This document shows positions 25,607-33,446 of a stretch of 47,689 nucleotides of DNA, piece by piece (within the stretch, counting starts at the first letter, position 1; every line of letters begins with the position of its first letter). A program made the translations under genes and the position numbers. A model generated the notes under the pieces. It was not told the origin of the DNA and ran no database searches. It worked only from the letters and a program-made list of their open reading frames with translations. This DNA is from an uncultured Clostridium sp. (GTDB taxonomy: Bacteria > Bacillota_A > Clostridia > TANB77 > CAG-508): positions 1 through 47,689 of the forward strand of contig CAMLYR010000002.1 in the NCBI GenBank assembly GCA_946491915.1, given 5' to 3'.

Positions 25607-26416
25607 ATGAATATAATTACGGTGTACTCAGCTAAAGGCGGCGTTGGTAAAACAACGACTTCAATTAATTTAGCTGCTGCATTGACCCACTGTGATAAGA
25701 AAGTTCTGCTTATAGATGGTGATTGGCAGGGTAATGCTACACTTGGCATGGGATTAAATCCTAGGGATGTGTATAGAATTGCTTTAGCTGATCTATTAAT
25801 CGCCCAGATAGAGAATCCAGAAAAAGCAGAAAAATTAGTTAAACAATGTATTGTATATTTGGAGAAAGAAAATCTATATTTAATCCCTACAAATGCACTG
25901 ATGAATAATGAAGAATTTAGATGGGTAATAGCAGCTCCTGAGAATCGCTATGTATTAAGTGACTTATTATCATATGTTGACTTTGATTTTGTCATAATAG
26001 ATACACCAGCTTCGTTAGATGGATTTTTAAATCTTGCAATGATGGCATCAGATAGTGTTATTGTACCCACGGAAATGGAGTTTTTGTCATATGATGGTTT
26101 GGAAAATACATTCAATGTTATTGAAACGATAAAAGAAAATTTTAATCCAAAACTTGATATTGTTGGTGTATTATTGAATAAAACAGGTACATCAAATAAG
26201 GCAAAACAATTACGTGAAATGATTATTGATTATACAGAAAGAGAACACATTTATGTCTTTAAGTCTGAAATACCTCGAAGGGATGCTATTCATGATTGTA
26301 TTCCTGATAAAGAAACTATCTTTTCAAAACGCAGTAACACAAAAGATAATTATCTTACCTTAGCGGAGGAAATTATTAAGTTATCTAAGAGTAAGAAAAA
26401 ACGGGGGGGGGTTTAA
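25607..26416 (+). CDS. parA: ParA/Soj-type partition ATPase
   Basis: A deviant Walker ATPase: KGGVGKTTTSINLAAAL begins at residue 10, LIDGDWQGNATLGMGL follows (Walker A' with Asp), and FVIIDTPASLDGFLNLAMM carries Walker B. 269 residues is the normal length for the chromosomal/plasmid Ia-less type without an N-terminal HTH. It forms the moving or pulling part of the partition system with the ParB encoded directly after it. GGAAGTGAGG precedes the ATG. The 3' end holds nine G in a row (26402-26411) inside KKRGGV; this tract probably also acts as the ribosome binding site for parB. Confidence 0.92.
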   Translation: MNIITVYSAKGGVGKTTTSINLAAALTHCDKKVLLIDGDWQGNATLGMGLNPRDVYRIALADLLIAQIENPEKAEKLVKQCIVYLEKENLYLIPTNALMNNEEFRWVIAAPENRYVLSDLLSYVDFDFVIIDTPASLDGFLNLAMMASDSVIVPTEMEFLSYDGLENTFNVIETIKENFNPKLDIVGVLLNKTGTSNKAKQLREMIIDYTEREHIYVFKSEIPRRDAIHDCIPDKETIFSKRSNTKDNYLTLAEEIIKLSKSKKKRGGV

Positions 26417-26419
26417 AAA

Positions 26420-27583
26420 ATGGCAAAAGACTATTCAAAATATCAAAAATCACAGCCTGCCAGGAATAATGAGCAACGAAAAAATTCCTATAACATAAAA
26501 ACCCCTTTTCGAAGTAATCCTGATGATGCAAAAATAATGAATATCCCAATTCATAAGATTGTAGAGTTTAGGGAAAAATCTCCTTTTGATAGCTACATAG
26601 GTACTGAAAAATTTAATACATTGGTACGAGATATTGAGGAAAATGGTATTATTACGCCGATTTCGGTACGAGAGCTGGAAGATGGTAATTATGAGAACTT
26701 GGCAGGTAGTCATAGACTTGCTGCTGCTGAATATTTACATCTTGCAACAGTCCCAGCGTTTGTATATCCAGTGAACACATCAGATAATAAAGCGATGATG
26801 ATTCATATAAATACCAATATCTTGAATGGGCGTGATGAACTTAGCTTTATTGAAAAAGTCAACGCAATGGTTGAATATGAAAAAACATTGGAAAACCAAC
26901 GTGGGTTGAGGTCAGATCGAAAGGAAAATGGTGAAAAGTTTGATAGATATCAACAGTTAGCAGATGTGTTTAATATTGGCAACAAAACAACGGCAATACA
27001 GTATTTAAAAGCTGGGAAAGAAATGCCAGAAGAAATACTTAGGCTGGTAGCAAAACAATTTGTACCATTTTCTGTGGCTTATAAAATTATGATCCAAGAT
27101 GTTCCGTTCAGAGACGAGTTGTACGAATATTTAAGACGTGGGAACAAACTTACCACAAAGTCATTGGAAAGCTTGATTAATGAGTATAAAAACAGAGATA
27201 AAGAAGGTATATCGGAAACAGTTTCTGAACCAGTACAACATGTAGAAGCAGGTACTACCACTGTGTCGGCAGAAGAAGATAAATTTGAAGGCTTCCAAAC
27301 GATGGATGAATTTGATTTAAATGAAGTTGCAGGGCATGAAGATTTGATCGAAGAAAAGATCGGAAGCAATGATGTTGTATCACAAAAGAAAGAGCCATTA
27401 CTTAAAGTTAGCGATTTTGAATCTATTATCAACACAAGTAATACAAGAAAGCGGAAAAAAACTATCACATTAAAGATTGAAAAAGATCTGATTCCAGGAA
27501 GATTCCTTAATATGGATGATGAAAGAAAATCAGATTTGATCGTGACTTTATTGAGAGAATGGGAAAAAAAGTATTATAATTGA
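26420..27583 (+). CDS. parB: ParB/Spo0J-type partition protein
   Basis: 387 residues. The N-terminal nuclease-like fold has PIHKIVEFREKSPFDSYIG, then ENGIITPISVRE and the ParB box LAGSHRLAAAEYL (about residues 95-107), where the GSHR motif binds CTP in the family. A DNA-binding HTH region follows (DVFNIGNKTTAIQYLKAG). An acidic linker (about 260-345) leads to a C-terminal basic dimerisation segment. It would load at parS and spread. It starts 3 nt after the parA stop. The G-tract nine bases before the ATG is the only ribosome binding site candidate. Promoter-attenuator module 3 begins five bases after its stop. Confidence 0.9.
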   Translation: MAKDYSKYQKSQPARNNEQRKNSYNIKTPFRSNPDDAKIMNIPIHKIVEFREKSPFDSYIGTEKFNTLVRDIEENGIITPISVRELEDGNYENLAGSHRLAAAEYLHLATVPAFVYPVNTSDNKAMMIHINTNILNGRDELSFIEKVNAMVEYEKTLENQRGLRSDRKENGEKFDRYQQLADVFNIGNKTTAIQYLKAGKEMPEEILRLVAKQFVPFSVAYKIMIQDVPFRDELYEYLRRGNKLTTKSLESLINEYKNRDKEGISETVSEPVQHVEAGTTTVSAEEDKFEGFQTMDEFDLNEVAGHEDLIEEKIGSNDVVSQKKEPLLKVSDFESIINTSNTRKRKKTITLKIEKDLIPGRFLNMDDERKSDLIVTLLREWEKKYYN

Positions 27584-27587
27584 AATA

Positions 27588-27677
27588 TTGACATAAATGT
27601 GTACTTGTTTTATACTATAAGTGAATTTTTTATATTTTTCTTAGGAGCAGTCTGTTTTTTAGCAGACTGCTTTTTTT
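27588..27677 (+). promoter_or_regulatory. Promoter-attenuator module, copy 3
   Basis: TTGACA (27588-27593), 17-bp spacer, TATACT (27611-27616), leader TTTTTCTTAGGA, stem AGCAGTCTG / CAGACTGCT (27646-27654 with 27663-27671), then a T-run. From the leader to the T-run it is almost identical to copy 2. It stands before the gene string starting at 27779. Confidence 0.85.
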
Positions 27678-27716
27678 ATTTATGTCAAAACAAAAACTAA
27701 AGGAATTATAACTTAC

Positions 27717-27749
27717 AAAAAAGGCGAGTGAGAAATCCGTCTTTTTTTT
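27717..27749 (+). terminator. Second attenuator hairpin before the 27779 gene
   Basis: 10-bp stem AAAAAAGGCG / CGTCTTTTTT with one G-U pair and an 11-nt loop, T-run of eight. It ends about 12 nt before the GGAAGGAG ribosome binding site. Confidence 0.7.
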
Positions 27750-27778
27750 GTACAAAAAAAGGAAGGAGTGAATAATTT

Positions 27779-28150
27779 ATGGGACAAAAACAATGTATGG
27801 AAGGACAAATTGATCTAGCTTCTTATCGAGCTAGAGTTGAAAGAGCACAAAAAAATCAGTATATGAAAAAAAATGATGAAAAAACAAGCCTGCCGTTTCG
27901 TCTTATTATTTTCCAAAAAGCATATATTGCCTTAAAAAAAGATGGAAAAATCAGGTATCCAGAAATTTTAGAGTTTAGAAAACCAAGCAGTTATGAGATA
28001 TATGAGTCTTTATATATTAACACACTGCAAAAAGTATATGCATATTGCAAAATACGAAGTACGAATGAATATCAGATTTCATCATTGACCTGTGCTTATA
28101 CTCAGGAGTTTGATTGGATGGTACAGCGATTTCATATTCATCAGAAATAA
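27779..28150 (+). CDS. Unknown 123-residue protein, first gene after module 3
   Basis: I do not recognise this family. It is basic and soluble, with DLASYRARVERAQKNQYMKK near the start (helical) and a mixed helix/strand middle (FRLIIFQKAYIALKKDGKIRYPEI). It has no cysteine cluster, apart from isolated Cys residues, and no signal peptide. GGAAGGAG precedes the ATG by 11 nt. It begins the transcription unit that goes on to the 28219 gene and the RecD-like helicase. This points to a role in DNA processing of the element, but nothing more specific. Confidence 0.7.
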   Translation: MGQKQCMEGQIDLASYRARVERAQKNQYMKKNDEKTSLPFRLIIFQKAYIALKKDGKIRYPEILEFRKPSSYEIYESLYINTLQKVYAYCKIRSTNEYQISSLTCAYTQEFDWMVQRFHIHQK

Positions 28151-28169
28151 AGTGATAACACATAAAAGA

Positions 28170-28194
28170 ACATTGAAAATTTTATTTCCAAAGT
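28170..28194. repeat. 25-bp palindrome family, copy 6 (imperfect)
   Basis: ACATTGAAAA / TTTCCAAAGT ends with one mismatch in the left arm and a G/C difference in the arms. The right edge is 24 nt before the start codon at 28219, the same placement as copy 3 before the methylase. Confidence 0.55.
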
Positions 28195-28218
28195 AAAAAG
28201 AAAAAGGAGGAAAAAAAT

Positions 28219-28908
28219 ATGGCTACACAGATTAGAGATGGATATTTGTTACCTCAAGTTTGGGTTACAAAAAACGCAACAAAGGTATTAGAGATTCTTG
28301 GAAGGCTAACTCCAGCACGAGTGGAGTATGCCGAAAATATTTTTGGAGGTGAAAGGTATCTATCAAAAAATGCTGAGAAAAAAAGGGATTATTCGATTCT
28401 TACCATGATCATTAGTGAAGGAGAAGGCAGTACAAGAAAATATATTAAGTATAACTTTAATCCCCAAAATTTTACGGCATTGCAACGGGAATGTGAACCC
28501 TCCGTCAATTATCATCGGTCGTATGAACGGCAGTTTACGAAGATGGATTTTCGTGATGGTAATGTCGTAATTCGTAAGGCTACAATTCGGTATGAGTATT
28601 ATATGAAAGACAGAAACGGAAAGGTGAAAAAAGACAGCAACGGAAAGGATATTGTATCACAGTATCCGTGGTTTATCGGTTTGTCTGAAGAAACGGGAAA
28701 AGCTGATACAGAAAAAAAGACAATAATAGGAGAAAAGAAAAAAGTACAAAGTTATATCAATATAACTTCCGACGATTATCAATGCATGGTGGATAATACC
28801 TGTAGGTATATAGATGTATATGCTATGGCTTTTGGTCCTGCACTGTTGCGAAAGAAATTAGAAATTATGCAGCAGCGACGTGAGGAGTATCTTCGGAGTC
28901 AAAAATAA
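28219..28908 (+). CDS. Unknown 229-residue protein upstream of the RecD-like helicase
   Basis: I do not recognise this family. The sequence is soluble, with a well-folded pattern: MATQIRDGYLLPQVWVTKNATKVLEIL, a basic middle (NYHRSYERQFTKMDF), and a strand-rich part with NGKVKKDSNGKDIVSQYPWFIGL. The C-terminus is helical and basic (LLRKKLEIMQQRREEYLRSQK). AAAAGGAGG gives a strong start. It ends 15 nt before the helicase gene, so the two are translated from one message and may work together on DNA. Basic charge fits nucleic-acid binding, which is an inference. Confidence 0.7.
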   Translation: MATQIRDGYLLPQVWVTKNATKVLEILGRLTPARVEYAENIFGGERYLSKNAEKKRDYSILTMIISEGEGSTRKYIKYNFNPQNFTALQRECEPSVNYHRSYERQFTKMDFRDGNVVIRKATIRYEYYMKDRNGKVKKDSNGKDIVSQYPWFIGLSEETGKADTEKKTIIGEKKKVQSYINITSDDYQCMVDNTCRYIDVYAMAFGPALLRKKLEIMQQRREEYLRSQK

Positions 28909-28923
28909 AAGAGGTGATGAAAA

Positions 28924-31101
28924 ATGAATATGGTAGATTTTTGGGGATTTTTCCAAAAACAAATATACAGCAACGGAGAGTATTCTGTTGCTGTTTTTAT
29001 GGATGCAGTCACAAAAAATCCTTTCAAAGTATGCGGTGAAAATGTACCAAAAGCAAAAAATATAAAATATCATTTCATTGGAGAACTGCAGGTTTATAAA
29101 AAGACAGGAGAGCAAACATTAAAAATAGTTGATTATGAGATTGCTGAACTGGATAGCGAAAAAGCCTTTATTGAGTATCTTGCTATGCCTCCGATTAGAC
29201 TTGGAAGGGCGCAAGGGAAAAAAATATATCGGCTGTATGGAAATATGGCAGTAGAGCTTTTGGATAACGATCCGGAAGTAATCTATAATGCTGTATTCAA
29301 AAATTTGATGAATGGTAAAAAAAGGTATTTGCATTTTATTGGAGAGTGGAAAAGACAGAGAAAGTTATTAAAAATCACATCGTTTCTAGTGAGATATGGA
29401 GTAAAGCGTCGTGATGTAGTAAAATTAAATGATGGCGTGCCACTGAATAAATATGATGATCTTGGTGAAGCAGTCAGGGATAATCCATACTTTCTAATGA
29501 ATGTACCAGGAGTTTATATTGATATTACAATTTGCGATGAGATTGCCAAAAAATTACACTTTCCATTAAATAGTCCGGAACGTATAAAAGCTGGTGTTAA
29601 ATATATCCTGCGTAGAGCAATGCAGCAAGGACATATGTTTATGTATAGCTCTGGTGAAAACGGTTTAGTAAAAGAAGTATCTGAATTTCTTCATGTACAA
29701 CAGAATGAGGTTGTTTCAGTATTAAACAGTAGACCGGAGGAATTGATTCTGGAAAAGGACAAAGGGCATGGAGATTATCGTATTTACTTGGAATATGCCC
29801 ATAAATGGGAATGTGGTTTGGCTGAGAATATTTACCGTTTTCTTCATCGTAAGACAAATGATATTATATCTGAAAATGAGGTTCAGAAATTTATAGAAAC
29901 ATATCAGCAAGAAAATGGGATTGTTCTTGCTGAAAAACAAAAAGAAGCCGTATATGCTATTATATCCAATCCTATTACAATTATAACAGGAGGTGCAGGA
30001 ACAGGTAAGACAACAAGTCTAAAAACGATTCTTGCATTGTTAAATACGGTTGGTCTAAAAAATAACTGCCTATTGGCTTCAACAGGAAAAGCAAGCCAGA
30101 GAATGTGTGAGGCTACTGGATATCCTGCGTCCACGATACATAGCTGTATTGTCTGCGATGATGATAGCGAAGGTAGTGGAAGTTATGGCAGTAATATAGT
30201 ATGTGACGCATTGATTATAGATGAATTTTCTATGACAGATTGCAGAGTGGCACATTTGTTATTTTCTTCTATTGAAGATTGCGAGCGTATTATCATTGTA
30301 GGGGATGTGGAGCAACTACCGTCTGTTGGTGCTGGAAATGTATTGAGAGATATGATCCAAAGTGGCTGTATCCCTGTGATAGCACTGGATGTAATTCAGC
30401 GTCAAGCCAAAGATAGCCCTATCATTGGCAATGCACAGAAGATATTGCATGGGCAAGATAATTTTGTTTACAATAAAAATTTTCAGTTTATACAGGTAAA
30501 AAATGCGGCAGAAGCAAGTGAATATATCATACAACGGTATATCTCACTGGTTCAGGAGCGTGGTATGGCAGATGTACAGATACTAAGTCCCATGAAAAAA
30601 AATCATTGTGGAACGATACAGTTGAATGACTGTATCCAAGATAAGTTATTTCCAACACTGAAAAAAGAGCGTTTTCGTATGGGGGATAAAATCATGAATA
30701 CCAAAAATAAGCATAGTTTGGGAATTAGCAATGGCGATATTGGATATATTACTAAAATTACAGAAGACGGATATACTATAGCCTTTGATACAGGACAGAC
30801 GATTGATTTTTCTGGTACTGAAATGGAAACATTAGTCTTAGCCTATTCAATTACTGTTCATAAAAGTCAAGGGTGTGAGTTTCCATATGTGATTATGCCC
30901 ATACTGACTGAACAAAGTATTATGCTGTATCGGAACTTGCTTTATACAGGTATTACTAGAGCAAAGGAAACAATAGAGCTGGTTGGTACAAAGGAAATGC
31001 TGAAAAAGGCGATTGAAACAGTGCGGGTAGTGCAACGAAACACAATGCTTGCAAAACGCCTGGCATATGCAGAAATACTGTATCAGAAGAAGATATCATA
31101 A
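28924..31101 (+). CDS. RecD2-like superfamily 1B DNA helicase
   Basis: A 5'-3' helicase of the RecD2/TraA-helicase type, 725 residues. An N-terminal OB-like and helix-hairpin region (about 1-330) precedes Walker A GGAGTGKTT (about 356-364). Then come Walker B LIIDEFSM (about 429-436), motif III VGDVEQLPSVGAGNVL (about 459-474), and SITVHKSQGCEFPYVI (about 641-656, motif V region). YTGITRAKE (about 674-682) is motif VI. GAGGTGATG precedes the ATG. Conjugative elements use such helicases in replication or recombination. It is followed by a short gap and a sigma-A promoter for the next gene. Confidence 0.9.
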   Translation: MNMVDFWGFFQKQIYSNGEYSVAVFMDAVTKNPFKVCGENVPKAKNIKYHFIGELQVYKKTGEQTLKIVDYEIAELDSEKAFIEYLAMPPIRLGRAQGKKIYRLYGNMAVELLDNDPEVIYNAVFKNLMNGKKRYLHFIGEWKRQRKLLKITSFLVRYGVKRRDVVKLNDGVPLNKYDDLGEAVRDNPYFLMNVPGVYIDITICDEIAKKLHFPLNSPERIKAGVKYILRRAMQQGHMFMYSSGENGLVKEVSEFLHVQQNEVVSVLNSRPEELILEKDKGHGDYRIYLEYAHKWECGLAENIYRFLHRKTNDIISENEVQKFIETYQQENGIVLAEKQKEAVYAIISNPITIITGGAGTGKTTSLKTILALLNTVGLKNNCLLASTGKASQRMCEATGYPASTIHSCIVCDDDSEGSGSYGSNIVCDALIIDEFSMTDCRVAHLLFSSIEDCERIIIVGDVEQLPSVGAGNVLRDMIQSGCIPVIALDVIQRQAKDSPIIGNAQKILHGQDNFVYNKNFQFIQVKNAAEASEYIIQRYISLVQERGMADVQILSPMKKNHCGTIQLNDCIQDKLFPTLKKERFRMGDKIMNTKNKHSLGISNGDIGYITKITEDGYTIAFDTGQTIDFSGTEMETLVLAYSITVHKSQGCEFPYVIMPILTEQSIMLYRNLLYTGITRAKETIELVGTKEMLKKAIETVRVVQRNTMLAKRLAYAEILYQKKIS

Positions 31102-31158
31102 TAGAAAAAGTAAATGAAATAATAAGCAAGGAGTGAATTGAAAGGAATGAATTGAAAA

Positions 31159-31186
31159 TTGAAAAAAAACTCCTTTTATAGTATAA
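31159..31186 (+). promoter_or_regulatory. Sigma-A promoter of the Rpn-like nuclease gene
   Basis: TTGAAA (31159-31164), 16-bp spacer, TATAAT (31181-31186), 28 nt before the start at 31214. The nearby upstream sequence repeats AATTGAAA three times. Confidence 0.7.
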
Positions 31187-31213
31187 TTAAAGTAAAAGAA
31201 TAGGAGAATTGAT

Positions 31214-32026
31214 ATGAATGCAGCAAAAATGTGGGAAGAATTAGAAATAAAAGATGATTTTATTTTCGCAAAAGTGATGCGAGATAAAGAGATATGTAAA
31301 ACTGTGTTGGAAAAGCTGTTGCATATCAAGGTTAAGGATTTAGAGTATGTAGAAGAACAAAAAACAATCGACATTTCTTATGATGCAAAAAGTGTTCGTT
31401 TAGATGTTTATGTAGAGGACAGCGACAGGGTTTTTGACATTGAAATGCAGACCACAAATCTGAAAGAACTTGCAAAAAGAAGTCGGTATTACCAAGGTAT
31501 GCTTGATCTTAATACTATTGAGAAAGGCGAAACGTATAGAAAGCTAAAAAATAGTTATGTTATTTTTATCTGTACTTTCGATCCATTTGGAAAAGGCATG
31601 GCACAGTACCGTTTTGAGAACTTTTGCTTAGAGGATAAAGACTTGAAGCTGGAAGATGGTACCATGAAGATATTTTTTAATACAAAAGACTATGCAAAAG
31701 CCGATGACGCAGAAATTCGTGCATTTCTGCGTTATGTAAATGGAGAATACAGCGAAAATTCATTTGTAAAAAAACTGGATACAAGGGTAAAACAGGTAAA
31801 AGAAAATATGGAATGGAGGGCTGAGTATATGACATTGTTGATGAGGGAACAAGAGATTCGAGAAGAAGCATTTGAAAAAGGTATTAACAAGGGCAAAGCT
31901 GAGGGCAGAGCTGAGGAAAAAGCCGAGACGATAGCAAAAATGTATAAAAATGGTATTTCCATAACTGATATAGCAAAAATTTTAGAAATAACAGAAGAAG
32001 AAGTTAAGTTTTATCTAAAGGGCTAA
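31214..32026 (+). CDS. Rpn/TIGR01784-type PD-(D/E)XK nuclease (recombination-promoting)
   Basis: 270 residues of the Rpn family (PD-(D/E)XK nuclease, transposase_31-related). DDFIFAKVMRDKEICKTVLEKLLHI is the typical start. The nuclease core is RLDVYVED (about residue 56-63) and FDIEMQ (about 70-75), giving Asp, Glu-x-Gln as catalytic residues. The C-terminal part has a long helix, GINKGKAEGRAEEKAETIAKMYKNGIS, then a small HTH-like segment (ITDIAKILEITEEEVKFYL). Rpn proteins promote RecA-independent recombination and are mobile. It has its own promoter and AGGAG start. Its last 390 bases are duplicated directly downstream. Confidence 0.88.
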   Translation: MNAAKMWEELEIKDDFIFAKVMRDKEICKTVLEKLLHIKVKDLEYVEEQKTIDISYDAKSVRLDVYVEDSDRVFDIEMQTTNLKELAKRSRYYQGMLDLNTIEKGETYRKLKNSYVIFICTFDPFGKGMAQYRFENFCLEDKDLKLEDGTMKIFFNTKDYAKADDAEIRAFLRYVNGEYSENSFVKKLDTRVKQVKENMEWRAEYMTLLMREQEIREEAFEKGINKGKAEGRAEEKAETIAKMYKNGISITDIAKILEITEEEVKFYLKG

Positions 32027-32439
32027 AATAAGATTTCAGTATATAAAGACTTGAAGCTGGAAGATGGTACCATGAAGATATTTTTTAATACAAAAGACTA
32101 TGCAAAAGCCGATGACGCAGAAATTCGTGCATTTCTGCGTTATGTAAATGGAGAATACAGCGAAAATTCATTTGTAAAAAAACTGGATACAAGGGTAAAA
32201 CAGGTAAAAGAAAATATGGAATGGAGGGCTGAGTATATGACATTGTTGATGAGGGAACAAGAGATTCGAGAAGAAGCATTTGAAAAAGGTATTAACAAGG
32301 GCAAAGCTGAGGAAAAAGCGGAGACGATAGCAAAAATGTATAAAAATAGTATTTCCATAACTGATATAGCAAAAATTTTAGAAATAGCAGAAGAAGAAGT
32401 CAAGGCTTATCTAAAGGTCTAAAATAAGATTTCAGTATA
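31635..32439. repeat. Tandem partial duplication of the Rpn-like gene
   Basis: Unit 1 is 31635-32042 and unit 2 is 32043-32439. Both start ATAAAGACTTGAAGCTGG and end AAGATTTCAGTAT. Unit 2 lacks 12 nt (four codons in the KGKAEG helix) and has a handful of single-base changes. The offset is 408 bp, so unit 2 arose by recent tandem duplication of the gene's 3' half plus its trailing sequence. Confidence 0.92.
32051..32422 (+). pseudogene. Duplicated C-terminal half of the Rpn-like nuclease
   Basis: The frame encodes 123 residues nearly identical to the last half of the preceding protein (LEDGTMKIFFNTKDYAKADD, then a helix and HTH-like end KAYLKV), without the catalytic core. There is no ribosome binding site or promoter of its own; it could only be translated by read-through coupling. 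It may be inert, or an inhibitor if made, because it keeps the oligomerising part. It probably arose as in the duplication entry. Confidence 0.85.
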
Positions 32440-32445
32440 AATATA

Positions 32446-32538
32446 TTGACAAAAGGATATATTTTTCTTATACTGAAAGAGAATTTTTAGTATTTTTTTT
32501 AGGAACCAGTCTGTAAATTTTACGGACTGGTTTTTTTT
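32446..32538 (+). promoter_or_regulatory. Promoter-attenuator module, copy 4
   Basis: TTGACA (32446-32451), 17-bp spacer, TATACT (32469-32474), leader with TTTTTTAGGA, 13-bp stem (32504-32516 with 32520-32532, one G-U pair), T-run of eight. The first stem pair differs from copies 2 and 3 by a compensating change: CCAGTCTG / CGGACTGG in place of GCAGTCTG / CAGACTGC. It precedes ssb at 32576. No second hairpin is seen here. Confidence 0.85.
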
Positions 32539-32575
32539 ATTTATGTCAAAAGGAAAGATTAAAGGAGGAAAAATT

Positions 32576-33043
32576 ATGGAAGATTTCAACAAAGGATTAT
32601 TATCTGGAAGAATTTCTAAAATGACGGTGCGTAGAGTAGACAGCAAAAGTGAAGCAAGTGGTAAAATTGTAATTGCTAATATCAATCTTGCAGTTAATTA
32701 CTACAATCACAAAAAGAAAGAAAAAGAAGCAATCTTTTTCCCTGTCACTATATTAGGCAAAGATGCTGAATATATGGAAAAGTATATGAGTGTTGGCGAT
32801 GAACTGTATGTTATCGGTGAATGGCGACCTAATGAATGGACAGGAAAAAATGGTGAAAAGCACAGGGAATTATATTTGCAGGCAAATGAGATTAAAGCTG
32901 GTCAGAAAAAAGGCGGTCGTTCTGCTGAAAATTATAGCCCTGCTGTAAGTTCAGAAAACAATAAGGCAGATAAACAGTCACAAAACGATCAATCGGGATT
33001 GTATCAAATTGACAACATTGAGGATAACGATCTGCCGTTTTAA
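32576..33043 (+). CDS. ssb: Single-stranded DNA-binding protein
   Basis: 155 residues. OB-fold sequence SGRISKMTVRRVDSKSE, then FFPVTILGKDAEYMEKYMSVGDELYVIGEW, EWTGKNGEKHRELYLQANEI. A glycine/serine/glutamine-rich linker follows and the C-terminus ends DNDLPF, the acidic tip through which SSB recruits recombination and replication enzymes. AAAGGAGG before the ATG fixes the start at 32576. It lies directly behind promoter-attenuator module 4, so it may be controlled apart from the other replication genes. It heads a string with an exonuclease, a candidate annealing protein and a primase. Confidence 0.92.
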   Translation: MEDFNKGLLSGRISKMTVRRVDSKSEASGKIVIANINLAVNYYNHKKKEKEAIFFPVTILGKDAEYMEKYMSVGDELYVIGEWRPNEWTGKNGEKHRELYLQANEIKAGQKKGGRSAENYSPAVSSENNKADKQSQNDQSGLYQIDNIEDNDLPF

Positions 33044-33075
33044 TCAGAAGATTATAAAAAAAGAGGAGGATTATT

Positions 33076-33366
33076 ATGAAAATAGCAAAAGAGGACTTTG
33101 AAGATTTTTTAATTCAAAGAAACGACGTGATTTATAATGCAGCAATGGATTTTGCTAATTTACTGCATACCACAATGTTTCAGAAAACGAATGAAGATAT
33201 ATTACCTTATTCTCAGGAGATTGCCGGAAGTATTACAGAAAAGGTAGAAGATATATTAAATTCTATGGACATTGGTGTGTGCTATCCATACTATACGGAT
33301 AATGAAAAGCCATGCTATAGTGATAAAGAATGTAAGGTCTTATCTAAATGTCCTTTTCACTTATAG
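33076..33366 (+). CDS. Unknown 96-residue protein with a four-cysteine C-terminus
   Basis: I do not recognise this family. The first 70 residues look helical (KEDFEDFLIQRNDVIYNAAMDFANLLH). The end contains Cys residues spaced as in a small zinc-binding knot: GVCYPYYTDNEKPC and SDKECKVLSKCPFHL. It sits between ssb and the exonuclease with AGAGGAGG at the start, so it is likely part of the recombination module. A strong hairpin with a T-run (33399-33425) follows before the next gene. Confidence 0.75.
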   Translation: MKIAKEDFEDFLIQRNDVIYNAAMDFANLLHTTMFQKTNEDILPYSQEIAGSITEKVEDILNSMDIGVCYPYYTDNEKPCYSDKECKVLSKCPFHL

Positions 33367-33398
33367 GTATATATCAAAAATATTGAGTATTTACCAAG

Positions 33399-33425
33399 GA
33401 GATCATTTAGAGATCTCTTTTTTTT
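33399..33425 (+). terminator. Intrinsic terminator (partial read-through expected)
   Basis: GAGATC / GATCTC stem with a 7-nt loop and eight T, 10 nt upstream of the AAAGGAGG site of the 33447 gene. With no promoter seen between, the exonuclease gene depends on read-through. Confidence 0.75.
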
Positions 33426-33446
33426 ATGAAAAAAGGAGGAAAATAA

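Noticed and set aside
26402..26430. ParA-ParB fusion by slippage in the G-tract
   Set aside because: parA and parB are in the same frame separated by TAA; a shift of one base skips the stop but leaves the parB frame.
33095..33120. Further copy of the 25-bp palindrome inside the 33076 gene
   Set aside because: It is inside coding sequence, has mismatches and lacks the final T; probably chance.
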